In this document: one piece after another, positions 5,854 through 13,159 of the stretch | How the letters are laid out: each line of letters opens with the position of its first letter | How positions within the stretch are numbered: the stretch's first letter is position 1 | Assembly: GCA_029983595.1 (NCBI GenBank) | Contig: JASBZD010000014.1 | Location: 1 to 17,300, forward strand | DNA from: Peptoniphilaceae bacterium | GTDB lineage: Bacteria > Bacillota > Clostridia > Tissierellales > Peptoniphilaceae | Reading direction: 5' to 3' | DNA length: 17,300 nt | Program-made: the position numbers and the translations under genes | The notes under the pieces: model-generated | Databases searched by the model: none | The model's input: only the letters and a program-made list of their open reading frames with translations | What the model was told of the DNA's origin: nothing

Positions 5854-6189
5854 ATGGAAGCAAAAGCAATCGCAAAATACGTTAGAATATCTCCTTTAAA
5901 AGTAAACTACATCTGCAAAGAAATACGTGGAAAACAAGTTGACGAAGCGTTAGCAATGTTAAAAGTTTCTCCTAAAAGAGGAGCTACTGAGCTTTATAAA
6001 GTACTTAATAGTGCTGTAGCAAACGCTGAGCATAACCTAAGCCTTGATAGAGAAAATCTAATTGTTAAAGAAGCTGGAGCAAATGATGGTCCAACTATGA
6101 AAAGAATTAGACCAAAAGCAAAAGGTATGGCTTATCCAATATTAAAAAGAAGTAGCCACATCCACGTTACAGTAGCTGAAATGGAGTAA
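5854..6189 (+). CDS. rplV: 50S ribosomal protein L22
   Basis: L22 contacts all 23S rRNA domains and lines the exit tunnel through its long beta hairpin, where macrolide-resistance changes are found in other species. The 111-residue protein has the family pattern: VRISPLKVNYICKEIRGK near the N-terminus, a central helix with LYKVLNSAVANAEHN, and the hairpin GPTMKRIRPKAKGMAYPILKR at about 87-107. It ends HIHVTVAEME. AGGAGG at 5840-5845 precedes the ATG. No insertion or deletion is visible in the hairpin tip by eye. Confidence 0.98.
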   Translation: MEAKAIAKYVRISPLKVNYICKEIRGKQVDEALAMLKVSPKRGATELYKVLNSAVANAEHNLSLDRENLIVKEAGANDGPTMKRIRPKAKGMAYPILKRSSHIHVTVAEME

Positions 6190-6199
6190 GGAGGAGAAG

Positions 6200-6943
6200 A
6201 TGGGTCAAAAGGTAAATCCTCACGGGTTTAGAGTAGGCGTTATAAAAGACTGGAGTTCTAGATGGTATGCAGATAAAAAAGACTTCGGTGACCTACTAGT
6301 AGAAGATAATAAAATCAGAGAATATACAAAAGAAAAATTATATATCGCTGGTATTTCAAAAATGGAAATTGAAAGAGCTGGAGATAAAATAAAACTTACT
6401 ATTTACACTTCTAAACCAGGAATGGTTATTGGAAGAGGCGGTACAGGAGTAGAAGAGTTTAGATTAGAACTTGAAAAACTTACTGGTAAAAGCGTAGTAG
6501 TAAATGTAGAAGAAGTTAAATATCCAGATTTAGATGCGCAGCTTACAGCTGAATCTATTGCACAAGCGTTAGAAAGACGTATCTCATTTAGACGTGCTAT
6601 GAAACAAGCAATGCAAAGAACAATGAGAACTGGTGCATTAGGTATTAAATGTGCTGTTTCTGGGAGATTAGGTGGAGCTGATATGGCGAGAACTGAAGGA
6701 TATTCAGAAGGAACTATCCCACTTCAAACTCTAAGAGCTGATATTGACTATGGTTTTGCTGAAGCTGATACACAATATGGAAAACTTGGTGTAAAAGTTT
6801 GGATCTACAAAGGTGAAGTGCTACCAGGGCAAAAAGAAGCTCAAATAGCTAGACCTAAGAGAGACGACCGTAGAAATAAAAAAAATAACAGAAGAAACAA
6901 CAATAGAAGACAAAATAATAGAGAACAACAAAACCAAGGTTAA
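6200..6943 (+). CDS. rpsC: 30S ribosomal protein S3 with an Arg/Asn-rich tail
   Basis: S3 lies at the mRNA entry channel and takes part in the ribosomal helicase activity. The sequence has the start GQKVNPHGFRVGVIKDW, the KH domain with KPGMVIGRGG around 71-80, and the C-terminal domain with GCAVSGRLGGADMARTE-like sequence and KVWIYKGEVLPG. After about residue 217 there is a low-complexity tail dominated by Arg, Asn, Lys and Gln, making the protein 247 residues, longer than most Firmicute S3 proteins (about 207-230). Its AGGAGG (6189-6194) overlaps the rplV stop. Confidence 0.98.
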   Translation: MGQKVNPHGFRVGVIKDWSSRWYADKKDFGDLLVEDNKIREYTKEKLYIAGISKMEIERAGDKIKLTIYTSKPGMVIGRGGTGVEEFRLELEKLTGKSVVVNVEEVKYPDLDAQLTAESIAQALERRISFRRAMKQAMQRTMRTGALGIKCAVSGRLGGADMARTEGYSEGTIPLQTLRADIDYGFAEADTQYGKLGVKVWIYKGEVLPGQKEAQIARPKRDDRRNKKNNRRNNNRRQNNREQQNQG

Positions 6944-6976
6944 TAAGGTTTTTTAAACTAAGGAGGACATGCTTAA

Positions 6977-7414
6977 ATGTTAATGCCTAAAAGAGTTAAA
7001 TACCGTAAACAACATAGAGGCAGAATGAAGGGTAAAGCTTTAAGAGGTAACACTATTACTTACGGCGAATACGGACTTCAAGCGTTAGAGCCAAGTTGGA
7101 TTACTGGTAACCAAATAGAAGCGGCAAGACGTGCCATGGCAAGAAGCACACGTCGTGGTGGTCGTATATTTATAAAAGTTTTCCCAGACAAATCTGTAAC
7201 TCAAAAACCAGCTGAAACTCGTATGGGTTCTGGTAAAGGTTCACCAGAGTACTGGGTAGCAGTAGTAAAACCAGGAAGAGTATTATTTGAAATTTCTGGG
7301 GTACCTGAAAGTGTAGCAAGGGAAGCTATGAGACTTGCAGCTATGAAGCTTCCAATTAAGACTAAATTTGTAAGAAAGTCTGATTTAGAGGAGGCTAATA
7401 CTAATGAAAACTAA
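6977..7414 (+). CDS. rplP: 50S ribosomal protein L16
   Basis: L16 organises the A-site tRNA region of the large subunit. The 145-residue sequence has the N-terminal MLMPKRVKYRKQHRGRMKG, the tRNA-side motifs SWITGNQIEAARRAMAR and RMGSGKGSPEYWVAVVKPG, and the C-terminal LPIKTKFVRK. I chose the ATG at 6977 because related proteins begin MLxPKRVKY and AGGAGG (6961-6966) is ten bases upstream. A second ATG at 6983 would give a product two residues shorter. A tiny out-of-frame ATG at 6969 is discussed in the findings. The 3' end overlaps rpmC by 11 bases. Confidence 0.97.
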   Translation: MLMPKRVKYRKQHRGRMKGKALRGNTITYGEYGLQALEPSWITGNQIEAARRAMARSTRRGGRIFIKVFPDKSVTQKPAETRMGSGKGSPEYWVAVVKPGRVLFEISGVPESVAREAMRLAAMKLPIKTKFVRKSDLEEANTNEN

Positions 7415-7610
7415 TGATATAAGAAAATTATCAACAGAAGATTTAGATAAAAAAGCCCTAGAGTTAAAGACAGAACTTTTTAACTTAAGATTTCAATTAG
7501 CTACTGGTCAACTTGAAAATCCAAGTTACATCAAATCAGTAAAAAAAGATATAGCTCGTGTAAAAACAATCCAAAGAGAGCGCGAACTTGGAATTAAAAG
7601 GGAGGCGTAG
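7404..7610 (+). CDS. rpmC: 50S ribosomal protein L29
   Basis: L29 is a small coiled-coil protein next to L23 at the tunnel exit. The 68-residue sequence contains the family helix pair, with ELKTELFNLRFQLATGQLENPSYIKSVKKDIARVKTI, and the usual C-terminal ERELG. The start lies inside the rplP 3' end, and its ribosome binding site GAGGAGG (7388-7394) is encoded in the rplP codons for Glu-Glu-Ala. Translation of the two genes is therefore probably coupled. Confidence 0.97.
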   Translation: MKTNDIRKLSTEDLDKKALELKTELFNLRFQLATGQLENPSYIKSVKKDIARVKTIQRERELGIKREA

Positions 7611-7614
7611 TTAA

Positions 7615-7869
7615 ATGGAAAGAAATCAAAGAAAACAAAGAATCGGCGTAGTTGTATCAGATAAAATGGATAAAACTATCGTAGTTGAAACTGAAAATAG
7701 CTCTGTTCATAGACTTTATGGTAAGAGAATTAAAACTCATAAAAGATATAAAGTTCACGATGAAAACAACGAGTGTGGTATTGGTGATACAGTAAGAATA
7801 ATGGAAACTAGACCACTTAGCAAAGATAAAAAATGGAGATTAGTTAACATAATTAAAAAAGCTGACTAA
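7615..7869 (+). CDS. rpsQ: 30S ribosomal protein S17
   Basis: S17 is a primary 16S rRNA-binding protein of the 30S body, with an OB fold. The 84-residue sequence has the family opening RKQRIGVVVSDKMDKTIVV, the RLYGKRIKTHKRYKVHDE loop and the ending RIMETRPLSKDKKWRLVNIIKKA. Length is normal. GGGAGG at 7601-7606 sits inside the last rpmC codons, four bases separate the rpmC stop from the ATG, and the start is clear. Confidence 0.98.
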   Translation: MERNQRKQRIGVVVSDKMDKTIVVETENSSVHRLYGKRIKTHKRYKVHDENNECGIGDTVRIMETRPLSKDKKWRLVNIIKKAD

Positions 7870-7895
7870 TTTTTAAGAAATTACGGAGGTACTTT

Positions 7896-8264
7896 ATGAT
7901 ACAAGTAGAGAGCCGTCTAAAAGTAGCTGACAACTCTGGAGCTAGAGAAGTTCTAGTAATAAGAGTACTAGGTGGTACAAAAAGAAGATACGCAAGTATC
8001 GGAGATGAAATTATTTGTACTGTAAAAAACGCAATTCCAGGTGGAGTTGTTAAAAAAGGCCAAGTTGTTAGGGCGGTAGTAGTAAGAACTAAAAAAGGTA
8101 TAAATAGACCTGATGGGTCAATTATAAAATTTGACGACAATGCTGCAGTTATTATCAAAGAAGATGGTAACCCAGTAGGAACACGTATATTTGGACCTGT
8201 AACTAGGGAGCTAAGAAATAAAAACTATATGAGAATTATTTCGTTAGCACCGGAAGTACTATAG
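7896..8264 (+). CDS. rplN: 50S ribosomal protein L14
   Basis: L14 sits at the subunit interface and forms an inter-subunit bridge; it is also where the silencing factor RsfS binds in other bacteria. The 122-residue sequence is standard, with MIQVESRLKVADNSGAREVL at the N-terminus, the GGTKRRYASIGDEI and VKKGQVVRAVVVRTKKGI segments, and the FGPVTRELR and SLAPEVL endings. GGAGGT at 7885-7890 precedes the ATG. Confidence 0.98.
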   Translation: MIQVESRLKVADNSGAREVLVIRVLGGTKRRYASIGDEIICTVKNAIPGGVVKKGQVVRAVVVRTKKGINRPDGSIIKFDDNAAVIIKEDGNPVGTRIFGPVTRELRNKNYMRIISLAPEVL

Positions 8265-8275
8265 GAGGAAATTTA

Positions 8276-8587
8276 ATGCGTATTAAAACAGGAGATACTG
8301 TTATTGTAATAGCAGGTAAAGATAAAGGAAAAACTGGTAACGTATTAGGAACTCTTCCAAAAGAAGATAAGGTAATCGTTGAAGGTGTAAATATCGTAAC
8401 TAGACATTTAAAAATGAGAGGGCCTGATAAACCAGCAGGTATTGAAAAATCAGAAGCTCCTATTCATGTTTCAAATGTTATGTATTACGATAGCAAAAAT
8501 AAAAAAGGAACTAGAATTGGCTATGAAGTAGTAGATGGTAAAAAATACAGAATAGCTAAATCAACTGGTTCTAGAATTGATAAATAA
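8276..8587 (+). CDS. rplX: 50S ribosomal protein L24
   Basis: L24 is an assembly-initiating protein that binds near the 5' end of 23S rRNA. The 103-residue sequence has the KOW motif at about 3-30 (KTGDTVIVIAGKDKGKTGNV), the VEGVNIVTRHLK strand, and the loop and tail with PIHVSNVMYYD and RIGYEV. Length and motif order match the family. AGGAGG at 8263-8268 overlaps the rplN stop. Confidence 0.98.
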   Translation: MRIKTGDTVIVIAGKDKGKTGNVLGTLPKEDKVIVEGVNIVTRHLKMRGPDKPAGIEKSEAPIHVSNVMYYDSKNKKGTRIGYEVVDGKKYRIAKSTGSRIDK

Positions 8588-8598
8588 GGAGGGAGCAT

Positions 8599-9153
8599 AT
8601 GGAATCAAGACTAAAAGAAAGATATTTATCTGAAGTTTCTAAAAAACTTACAGAAGAATTTAGCTACGCAAATCCTATGCAAGTTCCTAAAGTAGAAAAG
8701 ATCGTAGTAAATATTGGTGTTGGGGAAGCTAAAGACAACCCAAAAGCGTTAGAATCAGCTGTAGCAGACCTTGAAAAAATAACAGGTCAAAAACCGATTG
8801 TTACTAAATCAAAAAAATCTATAGCGAACTTTAAAATCCGTGATGGTCAATCTATCGGATGTAAAGTTACTCTTAGAGGAAAGAAAATGTATGACTTTTT
8901 AGATAAATTAGTAAGCATTGCACTTCCTCGTGTAAGGGACTTTAGAGGAGTATCTGATTCTGCGTTTGATGGAAGAGGAAATTATTCTCTAGGACTTAAC
9001 GAACAACTAATTTTCCCAGAAATTGATTATGACGATATTGACAAACTTAGAGGTATGAATATTACTATCGTAACTAATGCTAACACTGATGAAGAAGCTA
9101 AAGCGTTACTTAGAGAGTTAGGAATGCCTTTTAGAAAAGAAGGGGAACAATAG
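8599..9153 (+). CDS. rplE: 50S ribosomal protein L5
   Basis: L5 binds 5S rRNA and contacts the P-site tRNA from the central protuberance. The 184-residue sequence is slightly longer than the usual 179-180 through extra residues at the ends. It carries MQVPKVEKIVVNIGVGEAKDN at about 27-47, the block TGQKPIVTKSKKSIANFKIRDG, LPRVRDFRGV, and NYSLGLNEQLIFPEIDYD. AGGAGG at 8587-8592 precedes the ATG, and the gene is followed after eight bases by rpsZ. Confidence 0.98.
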   Translation: MESRLKERYLSEVSKKLTEEFSYANPMQVPKVEKIVVNIGVGEAKDNPKALESAVADLEKITGQKPIVTKSKKSIANFKIRDGQSIGCKVTLRGKKMYDFLDKLVSIALPRVRDFRGVSDSAFDGRGNYSLGLNEQLIFPEIDYDDIDKLRGMNITIVTNANTDEEAKALLRELGMPFRKEGEQ

Positions 9154-9161
9154 GAGGAATT

Positions 9162-9356
9162 ATGGCTAAGAAATCGAAAATTGCCAGCCAAAAAAGAAAA
9201 GCTACTAATCCTAAATACAGCACTCAAGCGTATACAAGATGTAAATTATGTGGAAGACCACATGGTTATCTTAGAAAATACGGAATCTGCCGTATCTGCT
9301 TTAGAGAGCTAGCTCAAAAAGGAGAAATCCCAGGAGTTAAAAAGGCTAGCTGGTAA
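9162..9356 (+). CDS. rpsZ: 30S ribosomal protein S14, zinc-binding type Z
   Basis: S14 is a late-assembling protein of the 30S head. This is the short zinc form: Cys27, Cys30, Cys43 and Cys46 form two CxxC pairs in CKLCGRPHGYLRKYGICRIC. The zinc-free type lacks them and is about 89 residues long. At 64 residues it is three longer than the usual 61, with the extra residues in the basic N-terminal stretch around KATNPKYS. It ends in the conserved IPGVKKASW. AGGAGG at 9152-9157 precedes the ATG. Some species carry a zinc-independent second copy elsewhere; none lies in this window. Confidence 0.97.
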   Translation: MAKKSKIASQKRKATNPKYSTQAYTRCKLCGRPHGYLRKYGICRICFRELAQKGEIPGVKKASW

Positions 9357-9381
9357 TACGTTAAAAAGGAGATAATACATT

Positions 9382-9777
9382 ATGATGACAGATCCAATAG
9401 CTGACATGCTTACAAGAATAAGAAATGCCAGCAGTGCTAAACATGAATCAGTAGAAATACCAGCATCTAATACTAAAAAAGAACTTGCTAATATGTTATT
9501 AGAAGAAGGCTTTATTAAAAATGTTGAATTTATTGATGAAGGTGTACAAGGCACAATTAAAATTGATTTAAAATATGGTGAAAATGACGAAAGAATTATC
9601 AGTGGTATTAGAAGAATTTCTAAACCTGGACTTAGAGTTTATGCAAAAGCTAATGATCTACCTAGAGTATTAGGTGGTCTTGGGGTTGCTATTATCTCTA
9701 CTTCAAAAGGACTTTTAACTGATAAAGAAGCTAGATCCCAAGGGGTTGGCGGAGAAGTAATCTGCTACGTTTGGTAA
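9382..9777 (+). CDS. rpsH: 30S ribosomal protein S8
   Basis: S8 binds the central domain of 16S rRNA and, in enterobacteria, represses the spc operon by binding the rplE region of its mRNA. The 131-residue sequence has the hallmark TDPIADMLTRIRNA opening, the SKPGLRVYAKANDLPRVLGGLGVAIISTSKG block at about 80-110, and the terminal GVGGEVICYVW. Two ATG codons stand in tandem (9382 and 9385). AAGGAG at 9366-9371 is compatible with either, so the first methionine is uncertain by one residue. I see no S8-site mimic that I could defend in the rplX-rplE junction. Confidence 0.98.
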   Translation: MMTDPIADMLTRIRNASSAKHESVEIPASNTKKELANMLLEEGFIKNVEFIDEGVQGTIKIDLKYGENDERIISGIRRISKPGLRVYAKANDLPRVLGGLGVAIISTSKGLLTDKEARSQGVGGEVICYVW

Positions 9778-9790
9778 TTAGGAGGAAAAA

Positions 9791-10330
9791 ATGTCAAGAA
9801 TTGGAAAACTACCAGTTTCTATACCTTCAGGGGTAGAAGTTAGCGTTGCTAACGATAACACAGTAACTGTAAAAGGTAAACTAGGCACTCTTTCTCAAAA
9901 AATCGATGAAAAAATGGATGTTAAAGTCGAAGGCGAAGAAGTAATAATTTCTAGAACTGATGATTCAAAAACTCAAAGAAGTTTACATGGTCTTTCTAGA
10001 TCTTTAATTAATAATATGGTAGAAGGCGTAAGTGAAGGATATAAAAAAGAACTTCAAATAATCGGTACTGGTTATAGAGCTTCTAAAAGTGGTAAAACAC
10101 TTAACCTTCAATTAGGTTTTTCTCATCCTTTAGATCTTGAAGATCCTGATGGAATCGAAGTAGAAGTGCCAGATCAAAATACAATAATTATAAAGGGTAT
10201 TGATAAACAACAAGTAGGTCAATACGCTGCAAGAATCAGAGGATTTAGACCACCTGAACCTTACAAAGGAAAAGGTGTAAGATATAAAGATGAATATGTA
10301 ATTAGAAAAGTTGGTAAGACAGGTAAGTAG
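9791..10330 (+). CDS. rplF: 50S ribosomal protein L6
   Basis: L6 lies near the sarcin-ricin loop and the factor-binding site of the large subunit. The 179-residue sequence shows the tandem L6 fold: SRIGKLPVSIPSGVEV and TVKGKLGTLSQ in the first half, and LQIIGTGYRASKSGKTLNLQLGFSHP and RGFRPPEPYKGKGVRY in the second. The KGIDKQQVGQYAARIR segment is typical. Length is normal. AGGAGG at 9780-9785 precedes the ATG. Confidence 0.98.
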   Translation: MSRIGKLPVSIPSGVEVSVANDNTVTVKGKLGTLSQKIDEKMDVKVEGEEVIISRTDDSKTQRSLHGLSRSLINNMVEGVSEGYKKELQIIGTGYRASKSGKTLNLQLGFSHPLDLEDPDGIEVEVPDQNTIIIKGIDKQQVGQYAARIRGFRPPEPYKGKGVRYKDEYVIRKVGKTGK

Positions 10331-10343
10331 ATAGGAGAGCGAA

Positions 10344-10706
10344 ATGGCAAATAAAAATAAAAGATTAGCTAATAGAGTCGCAAGACACGAAAGAGTTAGA
10401 CAAAAAATTTCCGGCACTACTTCTGTACCTAGACTTAGCGTTTACAAATCTAATTCCCATATCTATGCTCAAATCATAGATGACGAAACTGGCAAAACTT
10501 TAGCTACTTCTTCATCTTTAGATAAAGATTTTAATCTTTCAAATACTAAAAATATTGAGGCTGCTAAAGCAGTTGGCGAATCTATTGCTAAAAAAGCTAT
10601 AGATGCGGGTATTAAAGATGTAGTATTTGATAGAGGTGGATATATCTATCATGGAAAAGTTAAAGAACTTGCTGACGCTGCTAGAGAAGCTGGCTTAAAT
10701 TTCTAA
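10344..10706 (+). CDS. rplR: 50S ribosomal protein L18
   Basis: L18 helps dock 5S rRNA into the central protuberance together with L5. The 120-residue sequence has a basic N-terminus (NKNKRLANRVARHERVRQKI), the core PRLSVYKSNSHIYAQIIDD at about 28-46, and the conserved ending VVFDRGGYIYHGKVKELADAAREAGL. AGGAG at about 10332-10336 supports the ATG. Confidence 0.98.
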   Translation: MANKNKRLANRVARHERVRQKISGTTSVPRLSVYKSNSHIYAQIIDDETGKTLATSSSLDKDFNLSNTKNIEAAKAVGESIAKKAIDAGIKDVVFDRGGYIYHGKVKELADAAREAGLNF

Positions 10707-10715
10707 GGGGGAATT

Positions 10716-11222
10716 ATGCAAAGAAGATATGTAGACACTAGTGCAATGGAACTAGAAGATAGAGTCGTTGCAATTAACAGAGTAGCAAAAGTTGTTAAAG
10801 GTGGACGTAATTTCAGATTCTCAGTTTTAGTAGTAGTAGGAGATAAAAACGGACACGTTGGAGTGGGAAGCGGTAAAGCGGCTGAAATTCCAGAAGCTAT
10901 TAACAAAGGTATTGAAGATGCTAAAAAACACGTTATTAAAGTGCCTGTAGTTGAAGGTACTATTCCTCATCAAGTAGTTGGAGTTTTTGGAGCTGGACAA
11001 GTTTTATTAAAACCTGCTGCTGAAGGTAACGGTGTTATCGCAGGTGGTGCAGTGCGTGCTGTTTGCGAAATGGCTGGAGTAGAGAACGTTACAACTAAAA
11101 ACCTAGGTTCTAACAATCCAAAAAACGCTGTTATGGCAACATTAACTGCGCTTGATAACTTAAAGGACGTAGAAACAGTTGGAAAACTTAGAGGAAAAAC
11201 TGCTGAAGAGCTTTTAGGCTAA
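10716..11222 (+). CDS. rpsE: 30S ribosomal protein S5
   Basis: S5 stands at the mRNA entrance beside S3 and S4, where mutations affect accuracy and spectinomycin response in other bacteria. The 168-residue sequence has the dsRNA-binding-like N-terminal domain (LEDRVVAINRVAKVVKGGRNFRF at about 13-35), the VGVGSGKAAEIPEAI motif, and the C-terminal domain with LLKPAAEGNGVIAGGAVRAVCE and GSNNPKNAVMATL. The ribosome binding site is a run of G (about 10707-10711). The gene is followed directly by the short rpmD, whose AAGGAG overlaps the rpsE stop. Confidence 0.98.
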   Translation: MQRRYVDTSAMELEDRVVAINRVAKVVKGGRNFRFSVLVVVGDKNGHVGVGSGKAAEIPEAINKGIEDAKKHVIKVPVVEGTIPHQVVGVFGAGQVLLKPAAEGNGVIAGGAVRAVCEMAGVENVTTKNLGSNNPKNAVMATLTALDNLKDVETVGKLRGKTAEELLG

Positions 11223-11233
11223 GGAGTAACCTA

Positions 11234-11410
11234 ATGAGTACAATTAAAATTAAATTAAAAAGAAGTCCTATCGGTAGATGCGAAAACCATAAAAGAATTG
11301 TTAAGGCTTTAGGTTTTAGCAAAGTAGGACAAGAATTAGAAAAAGAAGATACACCTGAAATTAGAGGTATGATTAACAAAATCAACTATATGGTTGAAGT
11401 TACAGAGTAG
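11234..11410 (+). CDS. rpmD: 50S ribosomal protein L30
   Basis: A short gene of 58 codons between rpsE and rplO. The translation begins MSTIKIKLKRSPIGR and contains HKRIVKALGF, the DTPEIRGMINKINYMVEV segment and a final Glu. This is the ferredoxin-like L30 fold with the diagnostic IRGMINK motif. Length (58) is normal for the bacterial protein. AAGGAG at 11221-11226 overlaps the rpsE stop and sits seven bases before ATG. The position between S5 and L15 is the standard one. Confidence 0.97.
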   Translation: MSTIKIKLKRSPIGRCENHKRIVKALGFSKVGQELEKEDTPEIRGMINKINYMVEVTE

Positions 11411-11423
11411 GAGGTGTTAATAA

Positions 11424-11873
11424 ATGAAATTACACGATCTTAGACCTGCTGAAGGCGGAGGCGTTAAAGCTAGAAAAAGAAAAGCTAGAGGTATGGCATC
11501 TGGAAACGGTAAGACTGCAGGACGTGGTCATGATGGACAAAACTCAAGATCTGGCGGTGGAGTAAGACCTGGATTTGAAGGGGGACAACTTCCTTTATTT
11601 AGAAGAATTCCAAAACGCGGATTTAATAATATAAACAAAAAATCTTTTGCTGTAGTAAATCTTGATAGACTAAACAAATTTGAATCTGGAAGTGTTGTAG
11701 ATTTAGATGCTTTAGTAGAAATGGGTATTGTTAAGAGAAAAGATGCTGTAGATGGACTTAGAATTTTAGGAAATGGTGAGCTAGAACATGCTCTAACTGT
11801 TAAAGCTGAACATTTTTCAAAAAGCGCAAAAGAAAAAATTGAAGCAGCTGGCGGAAAAGTAGAGGTGATCTAA
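11424..11873 (+). CDS. rplO: 50S ribosomal protein L15
   Basis: L15 is a late-assembly large-subunit protein with a long flexible N-terminal arm. The 149-residue sequence shows the arm signature GRGHDGQNSRSGGGVRPGFEGGQLPLFRRIPKRGF at about 34-68 and a normal globular domain with LRILGNGELEHALTVKAEHFSKSAKEKIEAAGG. AGGAGGTG at about 11409-11416 precedes the ATG. The stop codon is one base from the secY start, and the secY ribosome binding site lies in the last rplO codons, so the two are tightly linked. Confidence 0.98.
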   Translation: MKLHDLRPAEGGGVKARKRKARGMASGNGKTAGRGHDGQNSRSGGGVRPGFEGGQLPLFRRIPKRGFNNINKKSFAVVNLDRLNKFESGSVVDLDALVEMGIVKRKDAVDGLRILGNGELEHALTVKAEHFSKSAKEKIEAAGGKVEVI

Positions 11874-11874
11874 G

Positions 11875-13149
11875 ATGCTAAAAACTCTTAGAGATGCTTG
11901 GAAACTTCCAGAAGTTAGAAAAAAAGTATTTTTTACAATAGCTTGTCTATTTATTTATAGATTAGGATCTGCTATTCCAGTTCCTTATATGAATAAAGAT
12001 GTAATAAATCAGCTTATTGGAAATTCACAAGGTTCTATTTTAGATTTTCTTGATATGATGGCTGGGGGAAATATTAGTCAGATGTCAGTATTTTCTGCTA
12101 ATATCTATCCATTTATCACTGCTTCTATCGTTCTTCAGCTTTTAACTTTTGCGATTCCTTCTTTAGAAGAGCTTGCAAAGGATGCTGACGGTAGAAAACA
12201 AATCCAAAACTATACTAAATATCTTGGGCTTTTATTAGCACTAATTACAGCTATAGGATATACATTTGGTATTTTTGGAAAAGCTTTAGTTGCTACAAAC
12301 TTTATTGAAAAAGCTATTGTAGTTTTATCAATCGTTGCTGGTACTGCATTTTTAATCTGGTTATCAGAACAGATCACAAAATATGGTATTACTAACGGTT
12401 CATCAATGATTATCTTTACTGGTATTATTGCAAAGATACCTTCTACAATTAGAACTTTAATTTATGGTATTAATGAAAACTACTTAAGTGCAATATCAGT
12501 AATTTTATTCTTTATATTCGTAATTTTCCTAGTAGTTCTAGTAGTTGCGATTACTGAAGGGGAACGCCGTGTTCCTGTTCAATATGCTAAACGCGTAGTT
12601 GGTAGAAAACAATATGGTGGACAATCTACTCATATTCCAATTAAAGTTAATATGGCTAGTGTAATGCCTATTATCTTTGCTAACGCGATTTTAACTCTAC
12701 CTGGTCTTCCAGCTATTTTTGGAGCGACTGGACCTGTAGCAAACTTCTTTAAAAATTGGTTTACTACACAGACTACTCATGGAACAATTATTTATGCGAT
12801 ATTAAATATTATTTTAATTATATTATTTACTTTCTTCTATACTTCAATGCAGTTTAATACTGTTGAGTATTCTAGAAATTTACAACAAAATGGTGGATTT
12901 ATTCCTGGTATCAGACCTGGAAAAAGTACTTCTGATTATTTACAAAGAGTTTTAAATAGAATTTCTATTGTAGGTGCTGTAGTACTTGCGTTCTTATCTA
13001 CTGTTCCAATTATTATAAGTGCTTTTACTAAACTTCCAGTAGCATTTGGAGGTACATCACTTATAATCGTTGTTGGGGTTGTTATAGAAGTTATTAAATC
13101 GATGGAGCAACAATTACTTGTAAGACATTACAGAGGTTTCTTAAAATAG
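11875..13149 (+). CDS. secY: Preprotein translocase channel subunit SecY
   Basis: SecY forms the membrane pore of the SecYEG translocon for protein export and membrane insertion. The 424-residue sequence shows the ten-helix pattern, with the first helix at about 18-36 after the cytoplasmic VRKKVFFTIACLFIYRLGSAIPVP opening. Recognisable landmarks are LLTFAIPSLEELAKD, NGSSMIIFTGIIAKIP, the cytoplasmic loop TEGERRVPVQYAKRVVGRK at about 227-245, and the second cytoplasmic loop FNTVEYSRNLQQNGGFIPGIRPGK at about 327-350. It ends with the usual basic HYRGFLK tail. GAGGTGAT at about 11862-11869, inside rplO, serves as its ribosome binding site. Confidence 0.98.
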   Translation: MLKTLRDAWKLPEVRKKVFFTIACLFIYRLGSAIPVPYMNKDVINQLIGNSQGSILDFLDMMAGGNISQMSVFSANIYPFITASIVLQLLTFAIPSLEELAKDADGRKQIQNYTKYLGLLLALITAIGYTFGIFGKALVATNFIEKAIVVLSIVAGTAFLIWLSEQITKYGITNGSSMIIFTGIIAKIPSTIRTLIYGINENYLSAISVILFFIFVIFLVVLVVAITEGERRVPVQYAKRVVGRKQYGGQSTHIPIKVNMASVMPIIFANAILTLPGLPAIFGATGPVANFFKNWFTTQTTHGTIIYAILNIILIILFTFFYTSMQFNTVEYSRNLQQNGGFIPGIRPGKSTSDYLQRVLNRISIVGAVVLAFLSTVPIIISAFTKLPVAFGGTSLIIVVGVVIEVIKSMEQQLLVRHYRGFLK

Positions 13150-13159
13150 GAGATAGAAA

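Noticed and set aside
6930..6954. Possible terminator after rpsC (AAAACC with GGTTTT, then T residues)
   Set aside because: The stem is AT-rich with an 11-base loop, most of the T run is used in the stem, and essential genes of the same unit continue right after it.
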